Positions 30,889 through 41,120 of a stretch of 51,418 nt of DNA are shown one piece after another. Location: assembly GCA_947454695.1 (NCBI GenBank), contig CANGMW010000001.1, positions 1 to 51,418 on the forward strand. Reading direction: 5' to 3'. How positions within the stretch are numbered: the first letter of the stretch is position 1; each line of letters opens with the position of its first letter. This DNA is from Comamonadaceae bacterium (GTDB taxonomy: Bacteria; Pseudomonadota; Gammaproteobacteria; Burkholderiales; Burkholderiaceae_C). Under the pieces are notes generated by a model. The model worked only from the letters and a program-made list of their open reading frames with translations. It had not been told where the DNA came from and did no database searches. The translations under genes were made by a program, and so were the position numbers.

Positions 30889-33800
30889 TTAGCTGACCCA
30901 GCGACGCGCGTTGTGCCACAGCTGCATCCAAGGACTTGCCGCACCGGCGTCACCCGAGGTCCAGCTCATCTGGATATTGCGAAACACCCGCTCAGGGTGC
31001 GGCATCATGGCGGTGAAGCGTCCATCAGCGGTGGTCACTGCGGTCAGGCCGGCGGGGCTGCCGTTGGGATTGAAGGGGTAAGTTTCGGTTGCCGCCCCGT
31101 GGTGGTCAACAAAGCGCATAGCCGGAATGACACGCGCCTGATCGCCCCGGTACGCAAAATTGGCAAAGCCTTCCCCGTGCGCCACCGCAATGGGCAAACG
31201 GCTGCCGGCCATGCCCTGCAGGAACAGGCTGGGCGACTCCAGGATTTCGACCATGGACAGGCGCGCTTCAAAGCGCTCGCTGCGGTTGGTGGTGAAACGC
31301 GGCCAGTCCTGTGCGCCCGGAATGATGTCGGCCAGTTCGGCAAACATCTGGCAACCGTTGCACACGCCCAAGCCAAAGGTGTCGGTGCGGGTAAAGAACG
31401 CTTTGAACTGATCCGCCAATGCCGGGTTGAAGGTGATGGAGCGTGCCCAGCCGATACCGGCGCCCAAGGTGTCGCCGTAACTGAAGCCCCCACAGGCCAC
31501 TACGCCTTGGAAGTCTTGCAAGCGGGCACGTCCGCTTTGCAAGTCGCTCATGTGCACATCAAAGGCCTCAAACCCGGCTTGGGTGAAGGCATAAGCCATC
31601 TCGACGTGGGAGTTCACGCCTTGCTCGCGCAGCACAGCCACTTGGGGTCGACTCAGCAGCAAGGCCGGTGCCACGCAGGCCTCGGGGGTGAAGCTTAAAT
31701 GCACCTGCAGCCCCGGGTTGTTCAAGTCACCCACATGGGCATGCTCCTCGTCCGCGCAGGCCGGGTTGTCACGCAGTTGGCAAATTTTCCAGCTCACGCT
31801 GTCCCACACCTGGTGCAAGTCGGTGAGCTTCGCACTGAAGACGGCTTTGGCATCACGCCAGATCTGCACCTCGCCCACGCCGGCCTGCACCGCACTGCCG
31901 GCCGGGCGGGTTTTGCCGATGACATGGGTGTGACGGGACAAACCATGCTCGCGCAGCACCTGCAAGACCTCTGCGCGCTGCGCGGTAGCAACTTGCAAGA
32001 CCACGCCGAGTTCTTCGTTAAAGAGCGCTTGCAGCGTGCGCTCATCGCGGCGCGCGCTGACCTGCGTCGCCCAGTTCTTGCTGTCGCCATGGTCAGCCCG
32101 GCTGTCGCTGATGCCGTCGCCTTCAGTCACGAGCAAATCGACATTCAGGGCCACCCCCACTTGTCCGGCAAACGCCATTTCGCACACGGCGGCTAACAAG
32201 CCGCCATCGCTGCGGTCGTGGTAGGCCAGGATCAGGCCCTTGGCACGCAGCGCATTGACCGCATGCACCAGGTTCACCAGGTCTTTGGGGTCGTCCAGGT
32301 CGGGCACGGTGTCACCCGTCTGATTCAGGGTTTGCGCCAGAATGCTGCCGCCCATGCGCATCTGGCCTTTACCCAGATCAACCAACAGCAAAGAGGTATC
32401 CGCCTCCTGCGCATTGAGTTGCGGCGTGAGCGTGCCCCGGACATCGGCCAAGGTGGCAAAGGCGGTGACGACCAAGGACACCGGTGAAGTCACCTTCTTG
32501 GACTGCCCTTCACTTTGCCACTGGGTGCGCATCGACAAGCTGTCTTTACCGACCGGAATGGAAATGCCCAAGGCGGGGCACAAGTCCATGCCCACCGCTT
32601 TGACGGTGGCGTACAGCGCCGCATCTTCGCCGGGCTCACCACAGGCGGCCATCCAATTGGCCGAGAGTTTCACCCGGGGAAGCTCCATGGGGGCGGCCAG
32701 CAAATTGGTGATGGCCTCAGCCACCGCCATGCGGCCGGAAGCGGGTGCGTCCAGGCTGGCCAGCGGGGTGCGCTCGCCCATGCTCATGGCCTCGCCCGCA
32801 AAGCCGGCGTAGTCGGCCAGCGTGACCGAACAGTCGGCCACGGGGACTTGCCAGGGACCCACCATCTGATCACGGTGGGTGAGCCCCCCCACGGTGCGGT
32901 CACCAATGGTGATCAAAAACCGTTTGGACGCCACCGTGGGATGGCTGAGCACATCAATCACGGCTTGTTGCAAGACGACACCATCCAGGTTCAAGGGCTT
33001 GAACTGACGCGCCACGGTCTGTACATCGCGGTGCATTTTGGGTGGCTTGCCCAGCAAGACCTGCATGGGCATGTTGACTGCATCGCCCACGCTGGTCGCA
33101 GGGGTCTTCACCGCCTGGAATTTCTGGGCGCCGTGCGCGTTATCTTCATCGCTCAGCACCAACTGACGGGCTTGCGTGGCCACGCCGACCACCGCAAACG
33201 GGCAACGCTCGCGCTCGCAAAAAGCCCGGAAGGTCTCCAAGGACTCGGGGGCAATCGCCATCACATACCGTTCCTGGCTCTCGTTGCACCAGATTTCTTT
33301 GGGCGCCAGACCGGATTCTTCCAGCGGGACGGCACGCAGGTCAAAGCGGGCACCGCGGCCGGCGTCGTTGGTGAGCTCGGGAAACGCGTTGGAGATGCCG
33401 CCGGCACCCACATCGTGAATCGCCAAAATCGGATTGGCTTCGCCCAAGGCCCAGCAATGGTTGATGACTTCTTGCGCACGACGTTCGATTTCGGGGTTGC
33501 CACGTTGCACCGAATCAAAGTCGAGCTCGGCCGCATTGGCGCCTGTGGCCATGGAACTGGCCGCGCCGCCGCCCATGCCAATGCGCATGCCCGGCCCGCC
33601 GAGTTGGATCAGCAGGGAACCCGCAGGAAATTCGATTTTGTGCGTGAGGCCGGCGTCGATCGTGCCCAAGCCTCCGGCAATCATGATGGGCTTGTGGTAG
33701 CCGCGCTGCACCTGATCGACATCGCTGTGAACGGCTTGCTCGTATTCGCGGAAATAGCCGGTGAGGTTGGGTCGGCCGAACTCGTTGTTGAATGCCGCGC

Positions 33801-34926
33801 CGCCCAAGGGGCCTTCGATCATGATTTGCAGCGGGCTGGCAATGTGCGCCGGCTTGCCAAAGTCACCGCCCCAGAGTTTGGAGACGGTGAAGCCCGTCAG
33901 ACCCGCTTTGGGCTTGGAGCCCCGGCCGGTAGCGCCCTCGTCGCGGATTTCGCCGCCGGCACCTGTAGAGGCGCCCGGGAACGGCGAGATAGCGGTGGGA
34001 TGGTTGTGGGTCTCCACCTTCATCAGCACATGGTTGAGCGCCGGCTGGGCGCGGTAGCTGGGTGTGCTGGTGGTGTTTGCTGTGGCGACAAAACGTTCAA
34101 CCTGCGAGCCTTCCATGATGGAGGCGTTGTCCGAATACGCCACCACCGTGTGTTGGGGACTGGTCTGGTGGGTGTGGCGGATCATGCCGAACATGCTGCG
34201 CGGCTGGGCCACACCATCGATGGTGAAGTCGGCGTTGAAAATCTTGTGACGGCAGTGTTCGCTGTTGGCCTGGGCGAACATCATGAGCTCGACATCGGTG
34301 GGATTGCGCCCCAGCTGATCAAAGGCCTTGACCAGGTAGTCGATTTCATCCTCAGCCAAGGCCAGACCAAACTGCACATTGGCAGCCTTCAAAGCGCTGA
34401 CCCCGCCGCCCAACACATCAATGTGTTCCATAGGCGCTGCCTGCAATTCGGTGAAGAGGCTGCTGGCCTGCGCCCGCTCAAACATAACGCTTTCCGTCAT
34501 GCGGTCATGCAGCAGGGCGGCGACTTGGCTTAACTGATCCGCGCTCAGACTCGCCGTTCGCAGCAGTCTGGACTTGAGGCTCAGGCGGTATTCCACAATC
34601 CGCTCAATACGGCGCACCGGCAATCCGCAGTTGTGCGCGATGTCGCTGGCTTTGGACGCCCAAGGCGAGACCGTCCCCAGGCGCGGTGACACCACGATCA
34701 GCGGCCCATCGAGCGCACCCTTATAGGGCTCGCCGTAGGTCAGCAGGGCCGAGAGCTGTTGCTTCAATGCCGGGGAAGGCGCTGCATCGGTCGCAGCCAG
34801 ATGGACATAGCGAGCGGCCAAATCGGTGATCTTGTCGTCAATGGCTTTCAGGCCGGGCAAAAGTTGCTGAACTCGAAAACTGCTGAGGGCACTGGCGCCT
34901 TCAAAGAAGCTGATGTGCAGGGTCAC
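30889..34926 (-). CDS. purL: Phosphoribosylformylglycinamidine synthase (FGAM synthase)
   Basis: 1345 residues, the large single-chain PurL. N-terminal linker domain, two AIR-synthetase-like halves (ANSEHCRHKIFNADF; ETHNHPTAISPFPGASTGAGGEIRDE) and a C-terminal class I glutamine amidotransferase with nucleophile Cys about 1189 in GVCNGCQMF and HGEG. It converts FGAR + ATP + glutamine to FGAM in purine synthesis. The start is GTG at 34924-34926, giving MTLHISFFEG, the family N-terminus. The 5' leader holds four CCACC-type repeats and no Shine-Dalgarno sequence. Monocistronic, ended by the terminator above. Confidence 0.96.
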   Translation of the reverse strand: MTLHISFFEGASALSSFRVQQLLPGLKAIDDKITDLAARYVHLAATDAAPSPALKQQLSALLTYGEPYKGALDGPLIVVSPRLGTVSPWASKASDIAHNCGLPVRRIERIVEYRLSLKSRLLRTASLSADQLSQVAALLHDRMTESVMFERAQASSLFTELQAAPMEHIDVLGGGVSALKAANVQFGLALAEDEIDYLVKAFDQLGRNPTDVELMMFAQANSEHCRHKIFNADFTIDGVAQPRSMFGMIRHTHQTSPQHTVVAYSDNASIMEGSQVERFVATANTTSTPSYRAQPALNHVLMKVETHNHPTAISPFPGASTGAGGEIRDEGATGRGSKPKAGLTGFTVSKLWGGDFGKPAHIASPLQIMIEGPLGGAAFNNEFGRPNLTGYFREYEQAVHSDVDQVQRGYHKPIMIAGGLGTIDAGLTHKIEFPAGSLLIQLGGPGMRIGMGGGAASSMATGANAAELDFDSVQRGNPEIERRAQEVINHCWALGEANPILAIHDVGAGGISNAFPELTNDAGRGARFDLRAVPLEESGLAPKEIWCNESQERYVMAIAPESLETFRAFCERERCPFAVVGVATQARQLVLSDEDNAHGAQKFQAVKTPATSVGDAVNMPMQVLLGKPPKMHRDVQTVARQFKPLNLDGVVLQQAVIDVLSHPTVASKRFLITIGDRTVGGLTHRDQMVGPWQVPVADCSVTLADYAGFAGEAMSMGERTPLASLDAPASGRMAVAEAITNLLAAPMELPRVKLSANWMAACGEPGEDAALYATVKAVGMDLCPALGISIPVGKDSLSMRTQWQSEGQSKKVTSPVSLVVTAFATLADVRGTLTPQLNAQEADTSLLLVDLGKGQMRMGGSILAQTLNQTGDTVPDLDDPKDLVNLVHAVNALRAKGLILAYHDRSDGGLLAAVCEMAFAGQVGVALNVDLLVTEGDGISDSRADHGDSKNWATQVSARRDERTLQALFNEELGVVLQVATAQRAEVLQVLREHGLSRHTHVIGKTRPAGSAVQAGVGEVQIWRDAKAVFSAKLTDLHQVWDSVSWKICQLRDNPACADEEHAHVGDLNNPGLQVHLSFTPEACVAPALLLSRPQVAVLREQGVNSHVEMAYAFTQAGFEAFDVHMSDLQSGRARLQDFQGVVACGGFSYGDTLGAGIGWARSITFNPALADQFKAFFTRTDTFGLGVCNGCQMFAELADIIPGAQDWPRFTTNRSERFEARLSMVEILESPSLFLQGMAGSRLPIAVAHGEGFANFAYRGDQARVIPAMRFVDHHGAATETYPFNPNGSPAGLTAVTTADGRFTAMMPHPERVFRNIQMSWTSGDAGAASPWMQLWHNARRWVS

Positions 34927-35063
34927 GGTGGTGGCCTAGTGGTGGTAGGGCAAGTGGTGGGGAAAGTGGCGGACGCAGTGTCCGAGAAGCCGCTCATTTT
35001 AACTGCACGGATACCGGGCCTGACATCCTAAGGGCCTCACCCCGAACGGGTGAATTCGAGCGA

Positions 35064-35072
35064 TGGGATAAT
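35064..35072 (+). promoter_or_regulatory. Extended -10 promoter element of map
   Basis: TGGGATAAT (TGn plus GATAAT) ends 6 nt before the map ATG. A standard transcription start would fall on the ATG itself, predicting a leaderless mRNA. A TCACCC/GGGTGA inverted repeat (35037-35053) lies just upstream. Confidence 0.45.
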
Positions 35073-35078
35073 TCAGAC

Positions 35079-35888
35079 ATGACGATCACCATCAAAGACG
35101 AGCAAGGCATCGCGGGCATGCGCCTGGCCGGGCGTTTGGCCTCCCAAGTACTGGACTACCTGGAGCCCTTTGTGAAGCCAGGCGTGACCACCAACGCCCT
35201 GGACAAACTGGCCCATGACTACATCGTGGACGTGCAAGGCGCCATCCCCGCCCCGCTGAATTACGCCCCGGACGGCTACCCGCCCTACCCCAAGTCGATT
35301 TGCAGCTCGATCAACCACCAGGTGTGCCACGGCATCCCCAATGACAAGCCGCTGAAAAAAGGCGACATTGTTAACTTGGACATCACCATCATCAAAGACG
35401 GCTGGCACGGTGACACCAGCCGCATGTTTTGTGTGGGAGATGCTTCAATCGCGGCCAAGCGATTGTGTGCCTTGACCCACGAAGCCATGTGGCACGGCAT
35501 TCAACAGGTCAGGCCTGGTGCCCATCTGGGCGACATCGGCTGGGCTATTCAGTCCTTTGCCGAAGGTCACGGCTTCTCGGTGGTGCGTGAATTTTGCGGG
35601 CATGGCATTGGTCGGGGCTTTCATGAAGACCCGCAAGTGCTGCACTACGGCAAGCCGGGCACCTTGACGGAACTCAAAGCCGGCATGACCTTCACCATCG
35701 AGCCCATGATCAACGCCGGTCGTCGCGACATCAAAGAGCTCGGCGACGGCTGGACCATCGTGACCAAAGACCATTCACTGTCGGCGCAATGGGAACACAC
35801 AGTGCTGGTCACCCCCACCGGCTACGAAGTGCTGACCCTGTCGGCGGGCAGTCCGGCCATTCCCGACTTCGTGCAACCGTCCGCTTAA
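35079..35888 (+). CDS. map: Methionine aminopeptidase, type I
   Basis: 269 residues, type Ia size. Metal-ligand blocks are visible: VNLDITIIKDGWHGDTSR (two Asp), GHGIGRGFHEDP (His), FTIEPM (Glu) and WEHTVLVT (Glu). It removes N-terminal methionine after deformylation. The N-terminus aligns with E. coli Map from the first residue, fixing the ATG at 35079. That start has no Shine-Dalgarno sequence and abuts the -10 element. glnD follows after 20 bp, probably co-transcribed. Confidence 0.95.
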   Translation: MTITIKDEQGIAGMRLAGRLASQVLDYLEPFVKPGVTTNALDKLAHDYIVDVQGAIPAPLNYAPDGYPPYPKSICSSINHQVCHGIPNDKPLKKGDIVNLDITIIKDGWHGDTSRMFCVGDASIAAKRLCALTHEAMWHGIQQVRPGAHLGDIGWAIQSFAEGHGFSVVREFCGHGIGRGFHEDPQVLHYGKPGTLTELKAGMTFTIEPMINAGRRDIKELGDGWTIVTKDHSLSAQWEHTVLVTPTGYEVLTLSAGSPAIPDFVQPSA

Positions 35889-35908
35889 GCGTCCCTGCCG
35901 CGACCCCT

Positions 35909-38500
35909 ATGCCCAACACCAAAGCCCTGCGAGACCTGTTTCGCGTTCGCAAGTCAGAATTATTGGGGCCATTGGCCCACAGTGGTTCTTCGCCCCGACA
36001 GGTCCGAACGACGCTGCGAAAACTGGCCCAGCTGGCTGACGATGTGCTTAAAACCCTGTGGCAGCAAGCAGGCTTTGACAAGCCGTTTGCACTGGTCGCC
36101 GTCGGCGGGTTTGGTCGAGGTGAGCTGTTTGCACACTCTGATATCGATGTACTGGTCTTGTTGCCAAACGGCCAATCACCTGACAACAACCCCGAGCTGA
36201 CTGCCCGCATCGAATCCTTCATCACCAGTTGCTGGGACGCGGGCCTGGAGATCGGCTCCAGCGTTCGCACCCTGGACGAATGTCTGGCCGAGGCCGCCAA
36301 AGACGTGACTATTCAGACGGCCTTGATCGAATCGCGTCTGGTCACGGGCAATACCGGGCTTTTTGAGGCGTTTCGCAAAGCGTTTACCCAAGCGATCGAT
36401 CCACGCGCTTTTTTTGTAGCCAAAACGCTGGAGATGAACCAGCGGCACAGCAAATTTGAAGACACGCCCTATTCGCTGGAGCCCAATTGCAAGGAGTCAC
36501 CCGGCGGCCTGCGTGACCTGCAAGTCATTTTGTGGGTGACACAGGCTGCAGGTTACGGCAAGACCTGGGACGATTTGGCGCGTAATGGCCTGGCCACGCC
36601 GTTTGAGGTCAAGCAGCTTAAAAACAACGAAGCGATGTTGCAATACATCCGGCTGCGTCTGCACCTGACCGCCAACCGGCGCGAAGACCGTTTGGTATTT
36701 GACTTGCAAACTGCGGTCGCTGAATCCATGGGCTACACCTCCTCCACGGCGGAATCTGGCAAGCCCCTGGAGCGTGCTAGCGAAGCCTTGATGCGTCGCT
36801 ACTACTGGGCCGCCAAAGCGGTGGTGCAACTCAACCAGATTCTGTTGCTCAACATTGAAGCCCGCATCAATCCACCGGCCAAAGAGCCGCGACCGATCAA
36901 TGCCCGCTTCAGCGACAAAGACGGCTTGATTGAGGTCAATAGCGATGACCTCTACCAACGCGAGCCGCATGCCATTTTGGAAACCTTCTTGGTTTACCAA
37001 ACCACCCACGGCGCCAAGGGCCTGTCTGCGCGGACCCTGCGCGCTTTGTACAACGCGCGCGGACTGATGGATGGCAAGTTCCGCAACGACCCGGTGAACC
37101 GGCAGACCTTTTTGGCCATCCTGCAGCAGCCCGAAGGCATCACCCATGCGATGCGTTTGATGAACCAGACATCCGTTCTGGGACGTTACCTGTGGGCGTT
37201 TCGTCGCATCGTGGGGCAAATGCAGCACGACCTGTTCCATGTGTACACGGTGGACCAGCACATCCTGATGGTGCTGCGCAATGCGCGCCGTTTTTTCATG
37301 GCCGAGCACGCGCATGAGTACCCGTTTTGCTCGCAACTGGCCTCAGGCTGGGACAAGCCTTGGGTCTTGTTCACCGCCGCCTTGTTTCACGACATTGCCA
37401 AAGGCCGTGGCGGCGACCACTCCGAACTGGGCGCGGTGGATGTGCGGCGTTTTTGTCGCCAACACGGCATAGCCAAAGACGATGCACGCTTGATCGAGTT
37501 CGTGGTCAAAGAACATTTGTCGATGAGTCAGATCGCTCAAAAATCGGATTTGAGCGACCCTGACGTGATCCAAGCCTTTGCCAAGCGGGTGGGTAATGAG
37601 AAAAACCTCACCGCCCTGTACTTGTTCACCGTCGCCGACATCCGGGGCACGAGCCCCAAGGTCTGGAATGCGTGGAAAGGCAAGCTGCTAGAGGACCTGT
37701 ACCGGCTCACGCTGCGTTCGCTGGGCGGCTATGTTGCATCCTCCGATGCCGAGCTGGAAATCCGAAAGCGCGAAGCGCTGGTGATTCTGGCCTTGCACAC
37801 CCTGCCCCATGAAGCGCAAAAGCCCTTGTGGGACACACTGGATGTGAGTTATTTCATGCGCCACGATGCCAATGACATCGCCTGGCACACGCGCCACCTC
37901 TCGCGTTTGGTCGGCACACCCGAGGTCATCGTGCGCGCGCGCCGCTCACCGGCAGGCGAAGGCTTGCAGGTCTTGGTCTACACCAAGGACCAGCCCGATT
38001 TGTTTGCCCGCATCTGCGGCTACTTTGACCAAGGTGGCTTCAGTATTTTGGACGCCCGCATCCACACGGCACTCAACGGCTATGCACTGGACACGTTCCA
38101 GGTGGTGACGCCCACCGCCACCGAGCAGTTTCGTGAACTCACCAGCATGGTGGAGTTTGAGCTGGCCCAAGCCATTGCAAAGGCCGACGCCTTGCCCCCT
38201 CCCAGCCGGGGCCGGCTCTCGCGTCGCGTCAAGAGCTTCCCCATCACACCGCATGTGAGCCTCAAGCCCGATGAAAAAGCCCAGCGCTGGCTGCTGAGCA
38301 TTTCTGCCAATGACCAAGTGGGATTGCTGTACAAAGTGGCCCGTGTCTTGGGCCAGCACAAGCTGAATTTGCAATTGGCCAAAATCAACACACTGGGCGA
38401 ACGTGTGGATGACATCTTTCTGGTCGATGGTTCTGCCCTGCAGAACAACCGCGCTCAGATTGAAATCGAAACCGAATTGCTCAAGGTGCTGGCCGCCTGA
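35909..38500 (+). CDS. glnD: Bifunctional uridylyltransferase/uridylyl-removing enzyme (PII modifier)
   Basis: 863 residues (E. coli 890). Nucleotidyltransferase domain with GGFGRGELFAHSDIDVLVL near residue 65, a GlnE/GlnD linker, an HD phosphohydrolase domain (ALFHDIAKGRGGDHSE near 495) and two ACT domains at the C-terminus that sense glutamine. It uridylylates PII at low glutamine and removes UMP at high glutamine, setting nitrogen metabolism. The ATG at 35909 is used because the earlier in-frame starts lie inside map. Confidence 0.95.
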   Translation: MPNTKALRDLFRVRKSELLGPLAHSGSSPRQVRTTLRKLAQLADDVLKTLWQQAGFDKPFALVAVGGFGRGELFAHSDIDVLVLLPNGQSPDNNPELTARIESFITSCWDAGLEIGSSVRTLDECLAEAAKDVTIQTALIESRLVTGNTGLFEAFRKAFTQAIDPRAFFVAKTLEMNQRHSKFEDTPYSLEPNCKESPGGLRDLQVILWVTQAAGYGKTWDDLARNGLATPFEVKQLKNNEAMLQYIRLRLHLTANRREDRLVFDLQTAVAESMGYTSSTAESGKPLERASEALMRRYYWAAKAVVQLNQILLLNIEARINPPAKEPRPINARFSDKDGLIEVNSDDLYQREPHAILETFLVYQTTHGAKGLSARTLRALYNARGLMDGKFRNDPVNRQTFLAILQQPEGITHAMRLMNQTSVLGRYLWAFRRIVGQMQHDLFHVYTVDQHILMVLRNARRFFMAEHAHEYPFCSQLASGWDKPWVLFTAALFHDIAKGRGGDHSELGAVDVRRFCRQHGIAKDDARLIEFVVKEHLSMSQIAQKSDLSDPDVIQAFAKRVGNEKNLTALYLFTVADIRGTSPKVWNAWKGKLLEDLYRLTLRSLGGYVASSDAELEIRKREALVILALHTLPHEAQKPLWDTLDVSYFMRHDANDIAWHTRHLSRLVGTPEVIVRARRSPAGEGLQVLVYTKDQPDLFARICGYFDQGGFSILDARIHTALNGYALDTFQVVTPTATEQFRELTSMVEFELAQAIAKADALPPPSRGRLSRRVKSFPITPHVSLKPDEKAQRWLLSISANDQVGLLYKVARVLGQHKLNLQLAKINTLGERVDDIFLVDGSALQNNRAQIEIETELLKVLAA

Positions 38501-38513
38501 AGCGCCAGCCTGT

Positions 38514-39053
38514 TCAATCGTCCTGCGACGCGTCCAACCCCGGAAAGAGGACGTCGGTAAAACCGAATTGGGTGAAGTCCCGAATCCGCATCGGGTAGAG
38601 CTTGCCAATCAGGTGGTCACATTCATGCTGCACCACGCGGGCATGAAAGCCCTCCGCCTCGCGCGACAGCGGGTCGCCATAGGGGTCAAAGCCGCTGTAA
38701 TGGATGCGTGACGCCCGGGGCACAAGCCCTCGCAAACCGGGCACCGACAAACACCCTTCCCAGCCGAGCTCTTCCTCTGCCCCCAGTGGCGTGATGACCG
38801 GGTTGATCAGCACGGTGCGCGGCACGATGGGTGCGTCGGGGTAGCGCGGATTGGGCGAGCCGCTGCCAAAAATCACGACTTGCAGATCCACGCCGATTTG
38901 CGGCGCGGCCAGTCCCGCACCGTTGGAAGCCCGCATGGTGTCGAGCAGGTCGGTGATGAGCAGATGCAAGTCATCGGTGTCGAACGCCGTGACAGGCTGG
39001 GCCACACGCAAGAGGCGCGGGTCGCCCATTTTGAGAATCTCACGTACCGTCAT
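38514..39053 (-). CDS. def: Peptide deformylase
   Basis: 179 residues. The three deformylase motifs are GAGLAAPQIG (45-54), EGCLSVPG with metal ligand Cys101, and HECDH with His143, Glu144 and His147. It removes the formyl group from nascent proteins. The gene is not beside fmt, as the main def usually is, but is last in smc-zipA-ligA-def, overlapping the end of ligA by 14 bp. It may be a second deformylase. It converges on glnD with 13 bp between stops. Confidence 0.92.
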   Translation of the reverse strand: MTVREILKMGDPRLLRVAQPVTAFDTDDLHLLITDLLDTMRASNGAGLAAPQIGVDLQVVIFGSGSPNPRYPDAPIVPRTVLINPVITPLGAEEELGWEGCLSVPGLRGLVPRASRIHYSGFDPYGDPLSREAEGFHARVVQHECDHLIGKLYPMRIRDFTQFGFTDVLFPGLDASQDD

Positions 39054-41103
39054 GGAGCATGGCTTTCATTTGGGCTTCGTCTAAAACAGGCACGCCCAGT
39101 TCCTTAGCTTTGGCCAGTTTGCTGCCCGCCTCCTCGCCGGCCACCACGTAATCGGTCTTTTTGCTGACTGAGCCGGCCACTTTGGCGCCGGCGGCTTCAA
39201 GCATGGCTTTGGCATCTTCCCGACTCAAGGTGGGGAATGTGCCGGTCAACACAAAGGTTTTGCCCACCAAAGGCAAGGATGCCATGGGTACGGGCTCGCC
39301 CTCCGGCCAGTTCAGACCGCAGGCACGCAACTGCTCCACCACCTCGCGGTTGTGGTCCTGGTCAAAAAACAAGCGGATGCTTTGGGCCACGATCGGCCCG
39401 ACATCGGCCACTTGCAGCAACTGCGCTTCGCTGGCTTGCATGATGCCGTCCAAGTTGCCGAAATGCCGAGCCAGCGCCTTGGCAGTGGCTTCGCCGACAT
39501 GGCGGATACCCAAGCCGAATAAAAAACGCGGCAAGGTCGTGGTCTTGGATTTTTCCAGCGCATCCACAATATTTTGGGCCGATTTTTCTGCCATGCGGTC
39601 CAGACTGGCCAGTGCCGTCAGGCCCAGGCGGTAAAGGTCCGGCAGGGTTCGCACCACGCCCGAGTCAACCAACTGGTCCACCAGCTTGTCGCCCAGGCCA
39701 TCGACCTCCACCGCGCGACGCTGGGCAAAGTGCAATATCGCTTGCTTGCGTTGGGCACTGCAAAAAAGCCCGCCCGTGCAACGGTAATCCGCCTCGCCCT
39801 CTTCGCGCACGGCGGTGGAGCCGCACACCGGGCAGGAGACGGGCATGGTGAACTGCAGCGCATCCGACACGCGCTTGTCCAACATCACCGACACGACTTC
39901 AGGGATCACATCACCGGCGCGGCGCACGATCACCGTGTCACCGACCCGCACATCTTTTCGCCGGGCTTCGTCTTCGTTGTGCAAGGTGGCATTGGTCACC
40001 GTCACACCACCGACAAACACCGGTGCGAGCTTGGCCACCGGCGTGAGCTTGCCGGTGCGGCCCACCTGCACCTCGATGGCCTGCACCGTGGTGAGCATCT
40101 CTTGCGCCGGGTATTTGTGCGCTACCGCCCAGCGCGGCTCACGCGTGACAAAGCCCAGTTGTTGTTGGAGCGCGAGTGCGTTGACCTTGTAGACCACGCC
40201 GTCGATGTCATAAGGCAGCTGATCGCGCAACTGTCCCATGCGCTGGTGAAAGGCGGTCAATGCCTCGGCCCCACGCGCGACCGCCACATGCTCACACACC
40301 GGCAAACCGCAGGATTTGAGCCATTGCAGCCATTCAAACTGGGTGGTGAGGCCCGTCATGGCGGGTGAGACTTCCCCCAAGCCATAAACAAAAAAGCTCA
40401 ACGGCCGCTTGGCAGCAATGGCGGGGTCAAGCTGACGTACCGCACCGGCCGCCGCATTGCGTGGATTGACAAATGATTTGTCGCCCTGGCTGCGCTGGTG
40501 TTCATTGAGTTGCTCAAAATCGTCGCGCCGCATGTAGACCTCGCCGCGCACTTCCAAAACTGCGGGCACGTTTTGGAGCAATCGCAAAGGAATTTGCCCG
40601 ATGGTGCGAATGTTCTGGGTGACATCCTCCCCCACCTCGCCGTCCCCGCGCGTGGCGGCTTGAACCAGCACACCGTTTTCATAGCGTAAGTTGAGGGCCA
40701 GACCATCAAACTTGAGTTCAGCCACGTACTCTACGGGCGGATCGGTCTCGCTCAGACCCAATTCCTTGCGGATGCGGGCATCGAAATTTTGGGCCCCACT
40801 GGCCTGCGTATCCGTCTCGGTCCGGATACTGAGCATGGGAACTGCGTGTTGCACTGAATCGAACTGTTCAAGCGCTTTACCGCCAACACGCTGGGTGGGC
40901 GAATCAGGCGTTATCAGCTGCGGGTGCAGTTCCTCCAAGGCCTGTAATTCCCGAAACAGCTGGTCGTACGCGGCATCGGGAATTTGCGGCTCATCCATCA
41001 CGTAATAGCGATGGGCGTGGTGGTGCAAGACATCACGCAAATGCTGGACGCGTTGTGCTAACGGCTCTGGCGTAGCAATTCCAAACAGATCCGGCGTGCT
41101 CAT
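39040..41103 (-). CDS. ligA: NAD+-dependent DNA ligase LigA
   Basis: 687 residues. The adenylated lysine is Lys131 in AELKFDGLAL; the OB fold, a four-cysteine zinc finger (CPVCG, then C-x(n)-C around FCSAQ), helix-hairpin-helix repeats and a C-terminal BRCT domain (LVGKTFVLTGTFP) follow in order. It seals nicks in replication and repair using NAD+. 17 bp downstream of zipA; its 3' end overlaps def. Confidence 0.96.
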   Translation of the reverse strand: MSTPDLFGIATPEPLAQRVQHLRDVLHHHAHRYYVMDEPQIPDAAYDQLFRELQALEELHPQLITPDSPTQRVGGKALEQFDSVQHAVPMLSIRTETDTQASGAQNFDARIRKELGLSETDPPVEYVAELKFDGLALNLRYENGVLVQAATRGDGEVGEDVTQNIRTIGQIPLRLLQNVPAVLEVRGEVYMRRDDFEQLNEHQRSQGDKSFVNPRNAAAGAVRQLDPAIAAKRPLSFFVYGLGEVSPAMTGLTTQFEWLQWLKSCGLPVCEHVAVARGAEALTAFHQRMGQLRDQLPYDIDGVVYKVNALALQQQLGFVTREPRWAVAHKYPAQEMLTTVQAIEVQVGRTGKLTPVAKLAPVFVGGVTVTNATLHNEDEARRKDVRVGDTVIVRRAGDVIPEVVSVMLDKRVSDALQFTMPVSCPVCGSTAVREEGEADYRCTGGLFCSAQRKQAILHFAQRRAVEVDGLGDKLVDQLVDSGVVRTLPDLYRLGLTALASLDRMAEKSAQNIVDALEKSKTTTLPRFLFGLGIRHVGEATAKALARHFGNLDGIMQASEAQLLQVADVGPIVAQSIRLFFDQDHNREVVEQLRACGLNWPEGEPVPMASLPLVGKTFVLTGTFPTLSREDAKAMLEAAGAKVAGSVSKKTDYVVAGEEAGSKLAKAKELGVPVLDEAQMKAMLHDGT

Positions 41104-41120
41104 GCGATAGCTCGGTCAAC

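Noticed and set aside
32515..34533. Very long plus-strand open frame (about 670 codons) opposite purL
   Set aside because: It is antisense to a fully conserved purL, rich in Gly, Arg and His as expected from mirrored GC-rich codons, and has no recognisable domain.
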